Position numbers and translations under genes: made by a program. DNA of 64,000 nt from an uncultured Bacteroidales bacterium. Lineage in GTDB: Bacteria; Bacteroidota; Bacteroidia; Bacteroidales; Paludibacteraceae. The stretch covers positions 83,952 through 147,951 of the forward strand of contig CADCEV010000005.1 of assembly GCA_902800525.1 (NCBI GenBank), in the 5' to 3' direction. Below, in pieces: positions 16,731-25,384 of the stretch. Position 1 is the first letter of the stretch; each line of letters starts with the position of its first letter. Below the pieces are notes generated by a model. That model saw only the letters and a program-made list of their open reading frames with translations. It ran no database searches and was not told the origin of the DNA.

Positions 16731-17946
16731 GCAACGGTAGCCAAAGGGTAAGCAGGAAGGCACCAAAAGACTCCATCATCGCCTGCATGCCGAATGCTCC
16801 TATTGTTGCAGCCAAGAACCAGGTATCTTTTCCGACAGGCGAACAGATAACAGGTAGAATCAGGCAGAGAAGCAATATCGCGCAGCCCACCAAGCCCGAC
16901 TCCATCGCCGTTTCCAAAAACGCATTATGAGGGTGCATGGACTGATAATTAATTTCCCCGTTTTCATAAACCGGTGCTGTTACTTGATACTCCAATGTAT
17001 AATGGGAATAATAGTCCACATTGTTATTACCGCGTGTGATTAGTTCCTGCCGCGCCGAGCTGACTCCATGACCGAACAGTGGTTTTTCTTTGATAATCTC
17101 CACCGCCACCGGCCAAATATACTTACGTGGATTTTCCTTCATGGATGTTTCTTGAAAGCGAGGGTTGACATTATAGATCAACAATCCGGCACAAAGCGCT
17201 ACCACACCCATACTCAGCAGTCCCCATTGACGATGCAATACGGCATATACCATAGGCAGGAATACGAGTATCAGCACCAACGTCAGTTGTCCGATTCGTC
17301 CTTCGGACAAAGCAATCAGCGCCGCCGCATTCAACATCAACAGGCCCATAACAATCTTTGTCCATCGTTTAGAAGGCACCCGCATGATAAACCAAAAGCC
17401 GAAGACGAGGGCGATATTACAATAAAGATTCACCCCCATATGGCTGTGTACGCGCTGTATGCGGAGTAGATATGCTTCTTTCAGCCAATCAGAAAAACAA
17501 GCCGCTTCCGAGCCTCTCATGCCCCATAAAAGCATGCCGGAGACCACCATGCAAGAAACCATCATCACCCACGGTATATACTTTAATTTCACAGGATTTT
17601 TGATCTCCATCAATCCCATCAGCCCCACACAAAGGAACGGGAAATAGCCATCTAATTTCGCATCATACAAGCTTGTATGGGAGGGTGCAAAGAGTTGGCG
17701 GAGAGGAAGACAGAGATAGAAGAGCAGGAAGAAGAGGTACGGCCATTTATCCCTGCTCCAAGTCCAACCAGACCAGCGACGATTGACCGCATAGTCCATA
17801 AAAAAGCCTGCCGCATATATATACAACCCTATACGCTGAAGCGCACTATAATAAAACGGAAGTGAGAAAACAACCATCATCAATCCCGCCATAGGGATGT
17901 ATGCCACTATCGTTTTCAGGCTATCTATGAGTTTCTTTTCCATCAT
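16681..17946 (-). CDS. O-antigen ligase family protein
   Basis: A 421-residue integral membrane protein with about 11-12 hydrophobic segments, of the O-antigen ligase/polymerase (Wzy/WaaL) type. Family marks: the HSHMGVNLYCNIALVFGFW segment, the periplasmic PLFGHGVSSARQEL and the H-x-N motif MHPHNAFLETAMESGLVG. It probably joins a polysaccharide to lipid A-core in the periplasm. Its ATG overlaps the stop of the upstream barrel gene (ATGA), and it ends inside the convergent GT2 gene. It could also be a polymerase; sequence alone does not decide. Confidence 0.88.
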   Translation of the reverse strand: MMEKKLIDSLKTIVAYIPMAGLMMVVFSLPFYYSALQRIGLYIYAAGFFMDYAVNRRWSGWTWSRDKWPYLFFLLFYLCLPLRQLFAPSHTSLYDAKLDGYFPFLCVGLMGLMEIKNPVKLKYIPWVMMVSCMVVSGMLLWGMRGSEAACFSDWLKEAYLLRIQRVHSHMGVNLYCNIALVFGFWFIMRVPSKRWTKIVMGLLMLNAAALIALSEGRIGQLTLVLILVFLPMVYAVLHRQWGLLSMGVVALCAGLLIYNVNPRFQETSMKENPRKYIWPVAVEIIKEKPLFGHGVSSARQELITRGNNNVDYYSHYTLEYQVTAPVYENGEINYQSMHPHNAFLETAMESGLVGCAILLLCLILPVICSPVGKDTWFLAATIGAFGMQAMMESFGAFLLTLWLPLLTLLWYSLAQSHKACA

Positions 17947-20384
17947 TTGTTCGTTTTATCTTTTTCCAATCCAACCGAGCAAGTAAGCATCAATCCGCGC
18001 GGAGTACAAAGACTGAGAGGGGTTCGTTTGCCCGTGAAGTCACTGCCGGTAGCACCGTCATAGAACATACAATATTCGTTGAGTTCCGTAGCGAAATCCC
18101 ATATGTTATAGCATATCGCCTGCACAGAGAAGGGCACGCCTTGAATGAGACCGCGGTATTTGAGACGCAGGTCAAAATTGAAGAACGAGTCCGTGCGTTT
18201 TCCGAAATTACCATCCACCACATTGATACCCCGGCTGTAACCGTTATAGAGAACCGCCTGCGAATATCCGGCGGCGTCGGTATCTATGTACATCCGGTAA
18301 TTGGAGAACGGAATGCCGTCGCGGAACTTGCCGGAGAGGGAGAGTTGCCAATTCTCGGTGATGTTCACGCCTAACTGCAAGCGAGCTATATACGCGCGAT
18401 CCTGATTCAAGCGCCCGAGCGAACGGATACCGTCGTTTTTCTGTCCTTCGTTGGTAGCCACGAGCAGACGGTTCGGATCCGCCAAGGACTCATCGAGCAT
18501 GTTGATATCTTCCGTTTGCACGCTGTTTCCCAGAGCCGAAGGACCGGAGAGGCATTCACTTTGCCAACTGAAAGAGACAAAAACCTTGCGACCGTTATAG
18601 GTATATTTGACCACGTTGGACACGAATACCGGCGAATCCCAGATACCCGTTCCTGTTTTCGGGGCGGCTACCACTTCGTAATAGCGTTCCTGCGGTTTCA
18701 TCCGATAGACGCCGTTAACGGCTTCATAACTATCCGCCGACTCGGGTGCCAAGGCAACCGACCAAGTGTTGTAATATTTCTTGAAGGAAGAAAGAATGCT
18801 GATCTCATGCCGCCCGATGGTAAAGACAATCGGTACATCCACCGCCACGTATTGAGGCTGGCGCAGATTTTTCGAGAGGCGGTGATACTTGCCGCCGGTG
18901 GTGGTCAGCAAGGTGTTGGTGCCTGCGAAAAAGACCTCGCCGGAGAGATAGTCATCGCTCAGGAAACGCACTTGGTCATACGTATAAGGAATGCGGAAAT
19001 TCGCGACGATGAGGTCCATACGAAACCACTTGACGGGCTCAATATGTATATCCGCTTTCGCTTCCCACGAAGGCGTAACGACAGACTTGCTTCGAAGAAG
19101 CAGACCGTCCAAGGTAGCCGAGATCGAACCGCTGAGTTGCAACCAAGGCAGCACCGGATAGGAAGCTTCGACGGAAACGGTGTTCTCTAACATGCCGGCG
19201 GAGAAAGCCTGCGTATTCCAGCGATAATCATAGAGAGGCATAGGTGACATATTAGCGCCATGAAGATAGACCTCGTTACTCCAAGAGCGTTGCATAGGCG
19301 CAAAAGAGAGGAAGGAGTTATACGCATCCACATGGAGCTTCAGCCACGGAAGGATCGGATAGCGATAATCCACTGCCCAATTGAGTTCGTGGGTATGGCC
19401 GTCCGGATACCAGGGAGCTAAGGACTCGCCGTCTATATCCAATATATTGCGGCTGAAATCCAAACGGCGGTGTTGGTCGCGTTTGAGGGCATAGGTCAGA
19501 CCGGTGGTCAGGTCGCCTTGCTCCGACCAATGTTTGTTGCCGTAAAAGGAAAAGGAGTGATTCAGTTGACGCGCGGCTTCGTTTTCATTATAGCCGAACT
19601 CACTATAGCCGTCCGCGCGGTAACCGGCTCGAAGAATATATGACAACCGGTCAAACGCTGCATTTGGAGCCACCGGCAGTTGTCCGTCCAACTGCACATG
19701 GTAATAATCGGCGTCGTACGTACCCGCTATGCCGGTGTGGTCGTAACGCAACTGGCGTCGCACGCCGTAAGCGGCTGAGAGATGCTGGGTATAAGTGCGT
19801 CCGTTCACAGGAATCGAATAGACCACATCGGCGTTTCCGGCTCCCACAGTGTGCCGGCGGTTTTTCAGCGGACGGTTGTCTTCCAGACGCTTGATCGCCG
19901 AATTACCCTCCTGTATCTCTTGCAGCCATTTGGCGGAATAACTATATCCGCCCACATTGCCGCCTTGCCCCGATAGGCGGACATGCGAAGCACGCACCGT
20001 GTCCGGGGTCCAGTACATCGCACCGCGGTTGTAGTCAATCGCCATCGAATGAGCGTACATATCCGGGGTATAAAAAGCATCGCCGGCAGTAACACGGCTG
20101 TCCAAACGGAAATGGTTGAGGTAATACCTGTTCCAGCGATAGGAGTTGCCGTTCAGAGAGACAATCAGCGGTTCGGGGGCTGTCCAATCGCCCGTGGTCT
20201 CGGATTGATAGACCGACACATCGCTGTTATTATCCAGATAATGCTTCAAGTCACCCCATTGATACCATTCCCTGAACCACTCGCTGCTCACGGTGTCTAT
20301 ACCGTTATTCACCGCCGCGAAAGAGAAGAGGCAATGAAAAACGAAGACGGAAAGGACGATACCTCCTCTCCACCAATGAGCCAT
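17943..20384 (-). CDS. Large outer-membrane beta-barrel, TonB-receptor-like without plug
   Basis: A protein of 813 residues with a signal peptide (GGIVLSVFVFHCLFSFAA) and many alternating aromatic strands typical of a large barrel (for example AYIARLQLGVNITENWQLSL, FFNFDLRLKYRGLIQGVPFS). The second half resembles the barrel of TonB-dependent receptors, but no TonB box or plug domain is visible at the N-terminus. It lies among LPS genes, so export or surface display of a glycan is possible but not shown. The ATG at 20384 was chosen; a TTG at 20405 lies in the preceding AATTTTT array. It is coupled to the ligase gene by ATGA. Confidence 0.65.
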   Translation of the reverse strand: MAHWWRGGIVLSVFVFHCLFSFAAVNNGIDTVSSEWFREWYQWGDLKHYLDNNSDVSVYQSETTGDWTAPEPLIVSLNGNSYRWNRYYLNHFRLDSRVTAGDAFYTPDMYAHSMAIDYNRGAMYWTPDTVRASHVRLSGQGGNVGGYSYSAKWLQEIQEGNSAIKRLEDNRPLKNRRHTVGAGNADVVYSIPVNGRTYTQHLSAAYGVRRQLRYDHTGIAGTYDADYYHVQLDGQLPVAPNAAFDRLSYILRAGYRADGYSEFGYNENEAARQLNHSFSFYGNKHWSEQGDLTTGLTYALKRDQHRRLDFSRNILDIDGESLAPWYPDGHTHELNWAVDYRYPILPWLKLHVDAYNSFLSFAPMQRSWSNEVYLHGANMSPMPLYDYRWNTQAFSAGMLENTVSVEASYPVLPWLQLSGSISATLDGLLLRSKSVVTPSWEAKADIHIEPVKWFRMDLIVANFRIPYTYDQVRFLSDDYLSGEVFFAGTNTLLTTTGGKYHRLSKNLRQPQYVAVDVPIVFTIGRHEISILSSFKKYYNTWSVALAPESADSYEAVNGVYRMKPQERYYEVVAAPKTGTGIWDSPVFVSNVVKYTYNGRKVFVSFSWQSECLSGPSALGNSVQTEDINMLDESLADPNRLLVATNEGQKNDGIRSLGRLNQDRAYIARLQLGVNITENWQLSLSGKFRDGIPFSNYRMYIDTDAAGYSQAVLYNGYSRGINVVDGNFGKRTDSFFNFDLRLKYRGLIQGVPFSVQAICYNIWDFATELNEYCMFYDGATGSDFTGKRTPLSLCTPRGLMLTCSVGLEKDKTNK

Positions 20385-20400
20385 ATGTATTCGTTTATAC

Positions 20401-20445
20401 GGCAATTTTTAATTCGTAATTTTTAATTTTTATTTTTTAATATCT
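20401..20445 (-). repeat. AATTTTT heptad array between two barrel genes
   Basis: Units AATTTTT, AATTCGT, AATTTTT, AATTTTT on the + strand (AAAAATT on the coding strand). The array supplies the TAA stop codon of the upstream barrel gene and runs up to the start region of the next. Confidence 0.8.
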
Positions 20446-21265
20446 CAATTTGGTACGCCAGACCGACACGGACTTGGTGGAAAGGATAATCCATGATACC
20501 GTATTGGTATTGCACAAAGGGTTCGAAGCCTTTGATACGTCCGGCGGCGCGGAACTTAATGACCATCGGTGCATCGCCGTACTTCTCCCAGCCGACATAG
20601 CCCCCCCACTCCGCCAGGAAGGAGCAATAAGGGTGATTCATTTTCGCTTGCAAGCCGTACATCACCGCATCGTTCTGGCGCGCGTTAGCCGTCTGCCAAC
20701 ATAGGAAACCGACCGAACCCGCAAAACGCAGTTCAAAATCCTTGATAGAAACAGACTTGCCGATGGAAGCATCGAAGAAATAGCCCGGACAATCATAGTG
20801 CCGCAAACGGGAGAACTGCTCGCCGCTGGCTGTTTTGACACCAACGCGGATTGTCATTTGCGGGATATATTTCGCTTTATGAGGAGCGAACCACGAATGA
20901 TGCAGAACCTGTATATCCGTGGAGAGATAGACATCTCCTGCTCCACTGCCGGTACCGTCTGCCTGACTATACCATTCATATACCGGCATCCAGACAGAGA
21001 GATTTGCCCAGCGCGTGAACAAAGGGACGTGCACGCGCGCGAACAAATCAGCCGTACGGCTCTTGTTATAGCCGAAATAGCCGTCAGCCGCCAGCTCCAA
21101 ACGTAATTGCGAATAGGTCAGACCGTCCGACATCTCCGGCACAGGAAAAGCATTGGGACCAAAGAACGCCGGAGCTACACCGGTCGGTGTGAAAGCAGAG
21201 ACGACCGTAGAGCATACCAAAAGGAAAGCGGACAAACTATATTTAAGCGCGGAAGGTAAAGACAT
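20423..21265 (-). CDS. Outer-membrane beta-barrel protein, unknown
   Basis: A 280-residue exported protein: signal peptide ALKYSLSAFLLVCSTVVSA, then about 12 amphipathic strands with aromatic ends (for example SVWMPVYEWYSQADG, MTIRVGVKTASGEQFSRL, FVQYQYGIMDYPFHQVRVGL) and a C-terminal strand that ends in IEILKNKN. This fits a medium-sized outer-membrane barrel; I recognise no family. Its start overlaps the end of gtrA by 23 bp, so it is part of the same transcript as the LPS-related genes. Confidence 0.65.
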   Translation of the reverse strand: MSLPSALKYSLSAFLLVCSTVVSAFTPTGVAPAFFGPNAFPVPEMSDGLTYSQLRLELAADGYFGYNKSRTADLFARVHVPLFTRWANLSVWMPVYEWYSQADGTGSGAGDVYLSTDIQVLHHSWFAPHKAKYIPQMTIRVGVKTASGEQFSRLRHYDCPGYFFDASIGKSVSIKDFELRFAGSVGFLCWQTANARQNDAVMYGLQAKMNHPYCSFLAEWGGYVGWEKYGDAPMVIKFRAAGRIKGFEPFVQYQYGIMDYPFHQVRVGLAYQIEILKNKN

Positions 21266-21638
21266 AATTCATTGTAAAATTCCAAATAGTAACCACACCG
21301 ATGGCGATGAGTTTACTGAGATAAAAATTCCATTTCAGCCTGCCGTGCAGAAGATAGATCACGAGGTTATTGATCCCTAATCCCACTACGGCGATGAGGA
21401 AGAATGAGAGGTACTCACGAGCGACTGCTTCGCTTTGGCTTTGAAAAGTCCAAAGCCGGTTCCAGATATAATTGTTGGTAGCGGCAGTAACGAAACCAAG
21501 GGAGTTGCTGATATATTTGTTCCACCGCAGTTTTTCCTTACAAAACCACGTGATACCGAAGTCCACCACCATTCCGCTTGCGCCGACGATACCAAAGCGG
21601 ATGAAACGCAGCACTATAGTCCAAAAGGCATTATTCAT
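21243..21638 (-). CDS. GtrA family membrane protein
   Basis: A 131-residue protein with four membrane helices of the GtrA family. The first helix RFGIVGASGMVVDFGITWF, the NYIWNRLWTFQ loop and the final WNFTMNYVFTF are characteristic. GtrA-like proteins flip undecaprenyl- or polyprenyl-linked sugars across the inner membrane; a GT39 gene that would use such a donor lies immediately upstream and overlaps by 8 bp. Confidence 0.9.
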   Translation of the reverse strand: MNNAFWTIVLRFIRFGIVGASGMVVDFGITWFCKEKLRWNKYISNSLGFVTAATNNYIWNRLWTFQSQSEAVAREYLSFFLIAVVGLGINNLVIYLLHGRLKWNFYLSKLIAIGVVTIWNFTMNYVFTFRA

Positions 21639-22935
21639 ACAAGTCCTCCTCGGTCAGATGGTCGGTCAGATAGACTTGTCCCTTGCGGCGCACACAAGCC
21701 GGTTTCCCAATCAGCGCACGCTCCAGATGCAGCAAGTCGAATTGGGTATAGCGGTCATTCGCCGAACGGACTAACACCGCCTCGTCGTCATAATAAAAGC
21801 GGTACAACGAGGCATGTTGGAACGATCCGTCAAAGACGACCGGTCTGCCTTGTGCCTCTTCATGCAGGTGCGCATAAAAGGGCTGTTTGTTAGCTAAACC
21901 GGTTCGCGCAGGAAGGATATTGAGCATCAACACAAGCCGTGCGACCAGCACCAAGCCCACACAGACGCCCAAAGCAATCCGGAGTCCTTTGCGATCCACG
22001 ATCGGTTCGTCCATGAGCAAAAGGATTGCAGGAATAGAAGTGACCATCGTCCAATGCGGCTCTACATGCCCTCGGAAAGCGGAGAGGAAGAAAAAGAGCT
22101 GGAAACCCAAGATCGTTATGGCCAACGACCGGCGGTAAGGGTCTTCATTCCGCCATTGGCGCACGCTGACCCAGATCATCAGACCCCAAACAACCGGATT
22201 AAAGACCGCCCATTGGTTCGGGAAGAACTCTAACGAATAGAGCGGCTCATAAGCCGTGGAGCGGGAAACGAGATGATAGGTGATGGACGGAAAATGATTA
22301 GCGTACTGCCACCATAGATGCGGGATCATCAGCGCCGCCGCCAGGCCCACCGCCGTCCACGCCTTGCCGTCACGCAAGAGCCGCCAGTTACCTAACACCG
22401 CAAAACCGATCACCAGCACCGCCATGTATTTGCTATACATCATGCCCGCCATACTAAGCCCCAACAAAACCGCCATGGACCAGCTATGCTCATCGGTGAA
22501 ACGGCGGTAAGCATAGTAGAAAAGGGAGGCAAAGAAAAGCAGAGGTGCGTCGGGAGTCGTCATAAACCCGTACGCACAAAACATAGGCAGAGAGGCGGAG
22601 AGGAGTATAAATTTGAGATTGGAGATTGGAGATTTGAGATTGATTGTTTTCCAAACGACATAGACCGTAGCCATATGCAATAAAACGGTGACAAGCCTGA
22701 CACTCAGATTCTTGAGTATCAAGCTTGTAGCCGGTATGAGAGAGGCGCTGAGTGCTGTCATCAGTCCCACCATAGGCGGATGATCGAAATATCCCCAGGA
22801 AAGGAACTGACCATAGAGGCGGTAATAGGCTTCGTCCGCATGGATCTCGCAGCACATGGCGCATAGCAAATCCAACACCCCCCAGATCAGGAGCAGCACC
22901 CAAAATGGCTTACTATATGTCCTCTCAGCAATCAA
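21631..22935 (-). CDS. Glycosyltransferase family 39 (ArnT/PMT-like)
   Basis: A 434-residue membrane glycosyltransferase of the GT39 type: first periplasmic loop [20 protein letters not shown] with the D-E pair and DHPPMVGLM, then [19 protein letters not shown] and about ten membrane segments. It would transfer a sugar from a polyprenyl-phosphate donor to lipid A, glycan or protein in the periplasm; the GtrA gene that follows may flip the donor. The start is a TTG overlapping the dnaJ stop (TTGA). About residues 96-107 ([11 protein letters not shown]) are encoded by a TGGAGAT-type heptad array (22608-22645). Confidence 0.85.
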   Translation of the reverse strand: MIAERTYSKPFWVLLLIWGVLDLLCAMCCEIHADEAYYRLYGQFLSWGYFDHPPMVGLMTALSASLIPATSLILKNLSVRLVTVLLHMATVYVVWKTINLKSPISNLKFILLSASLPMFCAYGFMTTPDAPLLFFASLFYYAYRRFTDEHSWSMAVLLGLSMAGMMYSKYMAVLVIGFAVLGNWRLLRDGKAWTAVGLAAALMIPHLWWQYANHFPSITYHLVSRSTAYEPLYSLEFFPNQWAVFNPVVWGLMIWVSVRQWRNEDPYRRSLAITILGFQLFFFLSAFRGHVEPHWTMVTSIPAILLLMDEPIVDRKGLRIALGVCVGLVLVARLVLMLNILPARTGLANKQPFYAHLHEEAQGRPVVFDGSFQHASLYRFYYDDEAVLVRSANDRYTQFDLLHLERALIGKPACVRRKGQVYLTDHLTEEDLYE

Positions 22936-24098
22936 AATCCGAACAGGTTTCTAAAGAAATTCTTCTTGTCCGCCGAGCCGGGCACAACGTTCGGGCTGTC
23001 TTGCAACTGCTCGATCAGTTTGCGTTCGTCCTTGCTCAGTTTCTCCGGGATATAAACGCCCACGTTAATGAGCAGATCGCCTGTGCCGTAGTTCCTGCCG
23101 TATTGGTCGATACGCGGCAGACCTTTTCCTCGCATACGCAGCACTTTACCCGGTTGCGTACCCGGAGTGATTGTGATCTTCACATCGCCCGTGAGAGTCG
23201 GGATCTGCACTTGTCCGCCCAAAACGGCTGTCGGCATATCCAACAGGAGGTTGTAGATCAGGTCGCTGTCCTGACGGACGAAATCCTTGTGCTCTTCCTC
23301 TTCGATGAGAACGAGCAGATCACCCGGCACTCCGCCTCGCGGCGCCGCATTGCCTTTTCCTTGAACGGTCAACTGCATACCTCCTGCTACGCCGGCAGGG
23401 ATAGTGATGGTGATGATCTCCTCATCGCGCACTACACCTTGACCGCCGCATTTCGGACATTTGTTCTTGATGATCGTTCCTTCGCCGCCACAGGTTTCGC
23501 ATTCAGCCTGTACTTGCATCATGCCGAATATACCACGTTGCTGACGGATGACGCGTCCCGAGCCTTTACAGGTAGGACAAGTCTCCGTGCGCCCGTCGGC
23601 AGAGCCCGAACCGTTACAGTCCTTACACTGCACGAGTTTGCGCACTTTGATCTTTTTCTCGCAGCCCGTAGCTATCTCCTCGAGGGTCAGATGCACTTTG
23701 ACGCGCATGTCCGAACCTCTGCGGACACGCTGGCCGCCACGACCGCCGCGACCGCCCATGAACATCTCTCCTAAGTCGCCCAAATCGAAACCTGCGCCTT
23801 GGAAAATATCACCGAAATGGGAGAATATATCTTCCATCGACATACCGCCTCCGCTAAAGCCGCCTGCTCCGCCCATACCGGCAAAGCCGTATTGGTCATA
23901 ACGCTGACGTTTTTGCGGATCCGAAAGCACTTCATAGGCCTCAGCAGCCTCTTTGAATTTCTCCTCGGCTTCCTTATCGCCCGGGTTCTTATCCGGGTGA
24001 TACTGTATCGCTTTTTTGCGGTACGCCTTCTTTATTTCCTCAGCGGTAGCGGTCTTCGGGACCTCTAACACTTCATAATAATCTCTTTTATCTGCCAT
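22932..24098 (-). CDS. dnaJ: Chaperone DnaJ
   Basis: A 388-residue Hsp40 co-chaperone that stimulates DnaK. J-domain at residues 1-70 with HPD at 34-36, a Gly/Phe-rich linker ([18 protein letters not shown]), four C-x-x-C-x-G-x-G zinc motifs ([32 protein letters not shown]) and the C-terminal substrate-binding domain. The ATG at 24098 was chosen; the open frame extends to 24332 only because it crosses a repeat array. It follows grpE and is coupled by TTGA overlap to a GT39 gene, which is an unusual partner. Confidence 0.96.
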   Translation of the reverse strand: MADKRDYYEVLEVPKTATAEEIKKAYRKKAIQYHPDKNPGDKEAEEKFKEAAEAYEVLSDPQKRQRYDQYGFAGMGGAGGFSGGGMSMEDIFSHFGDIFQGAGFDLGDLGEMFMGGRGGRGGQRVRRGSDMRVKVHLTLEEIATGCEKKIKVRKLVQCKDCNGSGSADGRTETCPTCKGSGRVIRQQRGIFGMMQVQAECETCGGEGTIIKNKCPKCGGQGVVRDEEIITITIPAGVAGGMQLTVQGKGNAAPRGGVPGDLLVLIEEEEHKDFVRQDSDLIYNLLLDMPTAVLGGQVQIPTLTGDVKITITPGTQPGKVLRMRGKGLPRIDQYGRNYGTGDLLINVGVYIPEKLSKDERKLIEQLQDSPNVVPGSADKKNFFRNLFGF

Positions 24099-24262
24099 AA
24101 AACTATTTACGATTTTACGATTTACGATTTTACGATTTATTGACAAATAGCCGCTTCGCGGAATTGACGATTTATGGTGATGATCTACCTTTCTAGGCGG
24201 AAGCCGCTCTTCCCGTTCCGTCGGGAAGACGCTCCGCGTCATTCGTCCGATCGTCAATTTCT
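24099..24262 (-). repeat. TTTACGA-type array and hairpins between grpE and dnaJ
   Basis: Next to dnaJ lie TTTACGA/TTTTACGA units (24104-24140), then TTATTGACAAATA, a GCCGCTTCGCGG hairpin, an ATTGACGATT unit and a CTTCCCG/CGGGAAG hairpin (about 24208-24227). No promoter consensus is seen on the minus strand, so dnaJ is probably read from the grpE promoter. Confidence 0.75.
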
Positions 24263-24841
24263 CTATTCTCCCACCACTACTTTGGCGAAACGGATCACTT
24301 TTTCGCCTAACTTGTAGCCTTTTTGCGTACAATCAATCACTTTGCCTTTCTTGTCCTCGCCGGCGGCAAAAGTAGTTACCGCCTCATGCTCGTCGGTATT
24401 GAAGTCTGCATCCTCGGTCTCGATGGCATGTACGTCCTGCTTGTCGAGGAAAGTGATAAACTTCTGCTGGATAAGTTTGATTCCTTCGCGCACAGCGTCG
24501 ATGTCATTCGTTTTGTCCATCACCGCTATCGCGCGCTCAAAATCGTCCACGAGCGGCAACATCTCTTTGAAGATCCGTTCGCCGGCTGTAGCCATCAGTT
24601 CCAGTTTCTCTTTGTTGGTACGACGGCGGTAGTTGTCGAACTCTGCCATCATACGCAAGTTCTTGTCCTCCAGCTCCGCAATGCGTTCCTCCGCCTTTGC
24701 CAACTGCTCTTCCGCCGTGGGCTCTTGACTTGCCTGCTCTTCCGTTGCCTCGTTGGACTCATTGGACTCATTCACTTCATTCTGAGTCTCTTCGTTAAGC
24801 AGCTCTGCTGCCTCATTTTCTATCTTTTCTTCTTCTTTCAT
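24263..24841 (-). CDS. grpE: Nucleotide exchange factor GrpE
   Basis: A 192-residue co-chaperone that releases ADP from DnaK. An acidic, low-complexity N-terminus ([14 protein letters not shown]) leads into a long coiled coil ([20 protein letters not shown]) and the conserved [10 protein letters not shown], then the beta domain ending in [19 protein letters not shown]. Length and order are usual for the family. It is the first gene of a transcript with its own promoter and continues into dnaJ. dnaK is not adjacent. Confidence 0.95.
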   Translation of the reverse strand: MKEEEKIENEAAELLNEETQNEVNESNESNEATEEQASQEPTAEEQLAKAEERIAELEDKNLRMMAEFDNYRRRTNKEKLELMATAGERIFKEMLPLVDDFERAIAVMDKTNDIDAVREGIKLIQQKFITFLDKQDVHAIETEDADFNTDEHEAVTTFAAGEDKKGKVIDCTQKGYKLGEKVIRFAKVVVGE

Positions 24842-24896
24842 AGTGCATAATTTTACAATTTGTGTATGTCAAAACCTATGCCATAGCGGGCAATTC

Positions 24897-24909
24897 TGCC
24901 ATTTTGTCA
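24897..24909 (-). promoter_or_regulatory. Possible operator TGCCATTTTGTCA before grpE
   Basis: An imperfect palindrome TGnCA-n3-TGnCA lies between the predicted transcription start and the grpE start codon. Its position suits a repressor or heat-shock operator. No CIRCE element (TTAGCACTC/GAGTGCTAA) is present. Assignment is inference from position and symmetry. Confidence 0.35.
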
Positions 24910-24921
24910 TACATTTGGGTG

Positions 24922-24953
24922 CAAAGGTACAACAAAAATTGCATATATGCAAA
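24922..24953 (-). promoter_or_regulatory. Promoter of grpE-dnaJ
   Basis: On the minus strand TTTG (24950-24953) and TACCTTTG (24922-24929) with a 20-bp spacer; the -33 box is extended as TTTGCATATATGC. The transcript has a leader of about 75 nt. Confidence 0.85.
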
Positions 24954-25067
24954 CATTCCGGCATTTTTTTTATAAAAAAAGCGATTTAGTGCGATTATTA
25001 GGATATAGGACGGCGGCTCAATGAGTTCCGGGGCGTGTTCTTTGTACTTTAATTGTTCCTTCGTACC

Positions 25068-25124
25068 TTATTTGTCCCTTTGTACATTGTAGATCTTGTC
25101 ACCTCGGAGGATGATTTTGCAGTA
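25068..25124 (-). pseudogene. Relic of a secretion-tail coding sequence
   Basis: On the minus strand the codons read CKIILRGDKIYNVQRDK and a TAA stop, which matches the last residues of the secreted proteins of this window (for example ILRGEKVYTLTGQ). No start or further coding sequence is present upstream; an opposing promoter begins 24 bp away. It is best read as the remaining 3' end of a deleted gene. Confidence 0.5.
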
Positions 25125-25147
25125 AAATATTAAAAAGTTTTAAAATA

Positions 25148-25179
25148 TTTGCATATATCAGAAAAAAGTAGTACCTTTG
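25148..25179 (+). promoter_or_regulatory. Promoter without a downstream protein gene
   Basis: TTTG at 25148-25151 and TACCTTTG at 25172-25179, 20-bp spacer, extended -33 (TTTGCATATATC). The following 200 bp hold no convincing reading frame but do hold tandem 32-bp repeats (25180-25260) and end in a strong hairpin (25299-25334), so a small RNA of about 150 nt is possible. Confidence 0.7.
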
Positions 25180-25195
25180 CAGCGGATTTTGTGAT

Positions 25196-25259
25196 TTTAT
25201 GACAAAATTTTATGCCGAAAATGTGATTTTAAGGCGAATTTTCATGCCGAAAATGTGAT
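25196..25259 (+). repeat. Tandem 32-bp repeat with ATGCCGAAAATGTGAT
   Basis: ATGCCGAAAATGTGAT occurs at 25212-25227 and 25244-25259, exactly 32 bp apart, and the intervening bases are also similar. The same core with the same 32-bp spacing is found at 30453-30502. Confidence 0.8.
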
Positions 25260-25298
25260 AAAAACTATGCAACTGCTTGAAAGAAAGAGCGTAGCAAA

Positions 25299-25334
25299 CA
25301 CACGGGCGACTCATTACCTTGAGCCGCCCGTGTG
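25299..25334. terminator. Hairpin, probable end of AAA ATPase transcript
   Basis: A 10-bp stem CACACGGGCG/CGCCCGTGTG extended by CTC/GAG after an A-C mismatch, loop ATTACCTT. A similar hairpin (CGGGC..CTC/GAG..GCCTG) lies at 26737-26763. Neither has a long T-run. It lies 50 bp after the ATPase stop on the minus strand and could also end a + strand RNA from the promoter at 25148. Confidence 0.6.
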
Positions 25335-25384
25335 ATTTGTACTTGGTACTTAGTCACTTGGTCATTTTACCAGGCCGTTACGGC

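Noticed and set aside
24099-24332. N-terminal extension of dnaJ
   Set aside because: The open frame crosses a repeat array and overlaps grpE; the J-domain starts normally at the ATG at 24098.
24842-24921. CIRCE operator for grpE-dnaJ
   Set aside because: No TTAGCACTC/GAGTGCTAA pair is present; only the unrelated TGnCA palindrome is seen.
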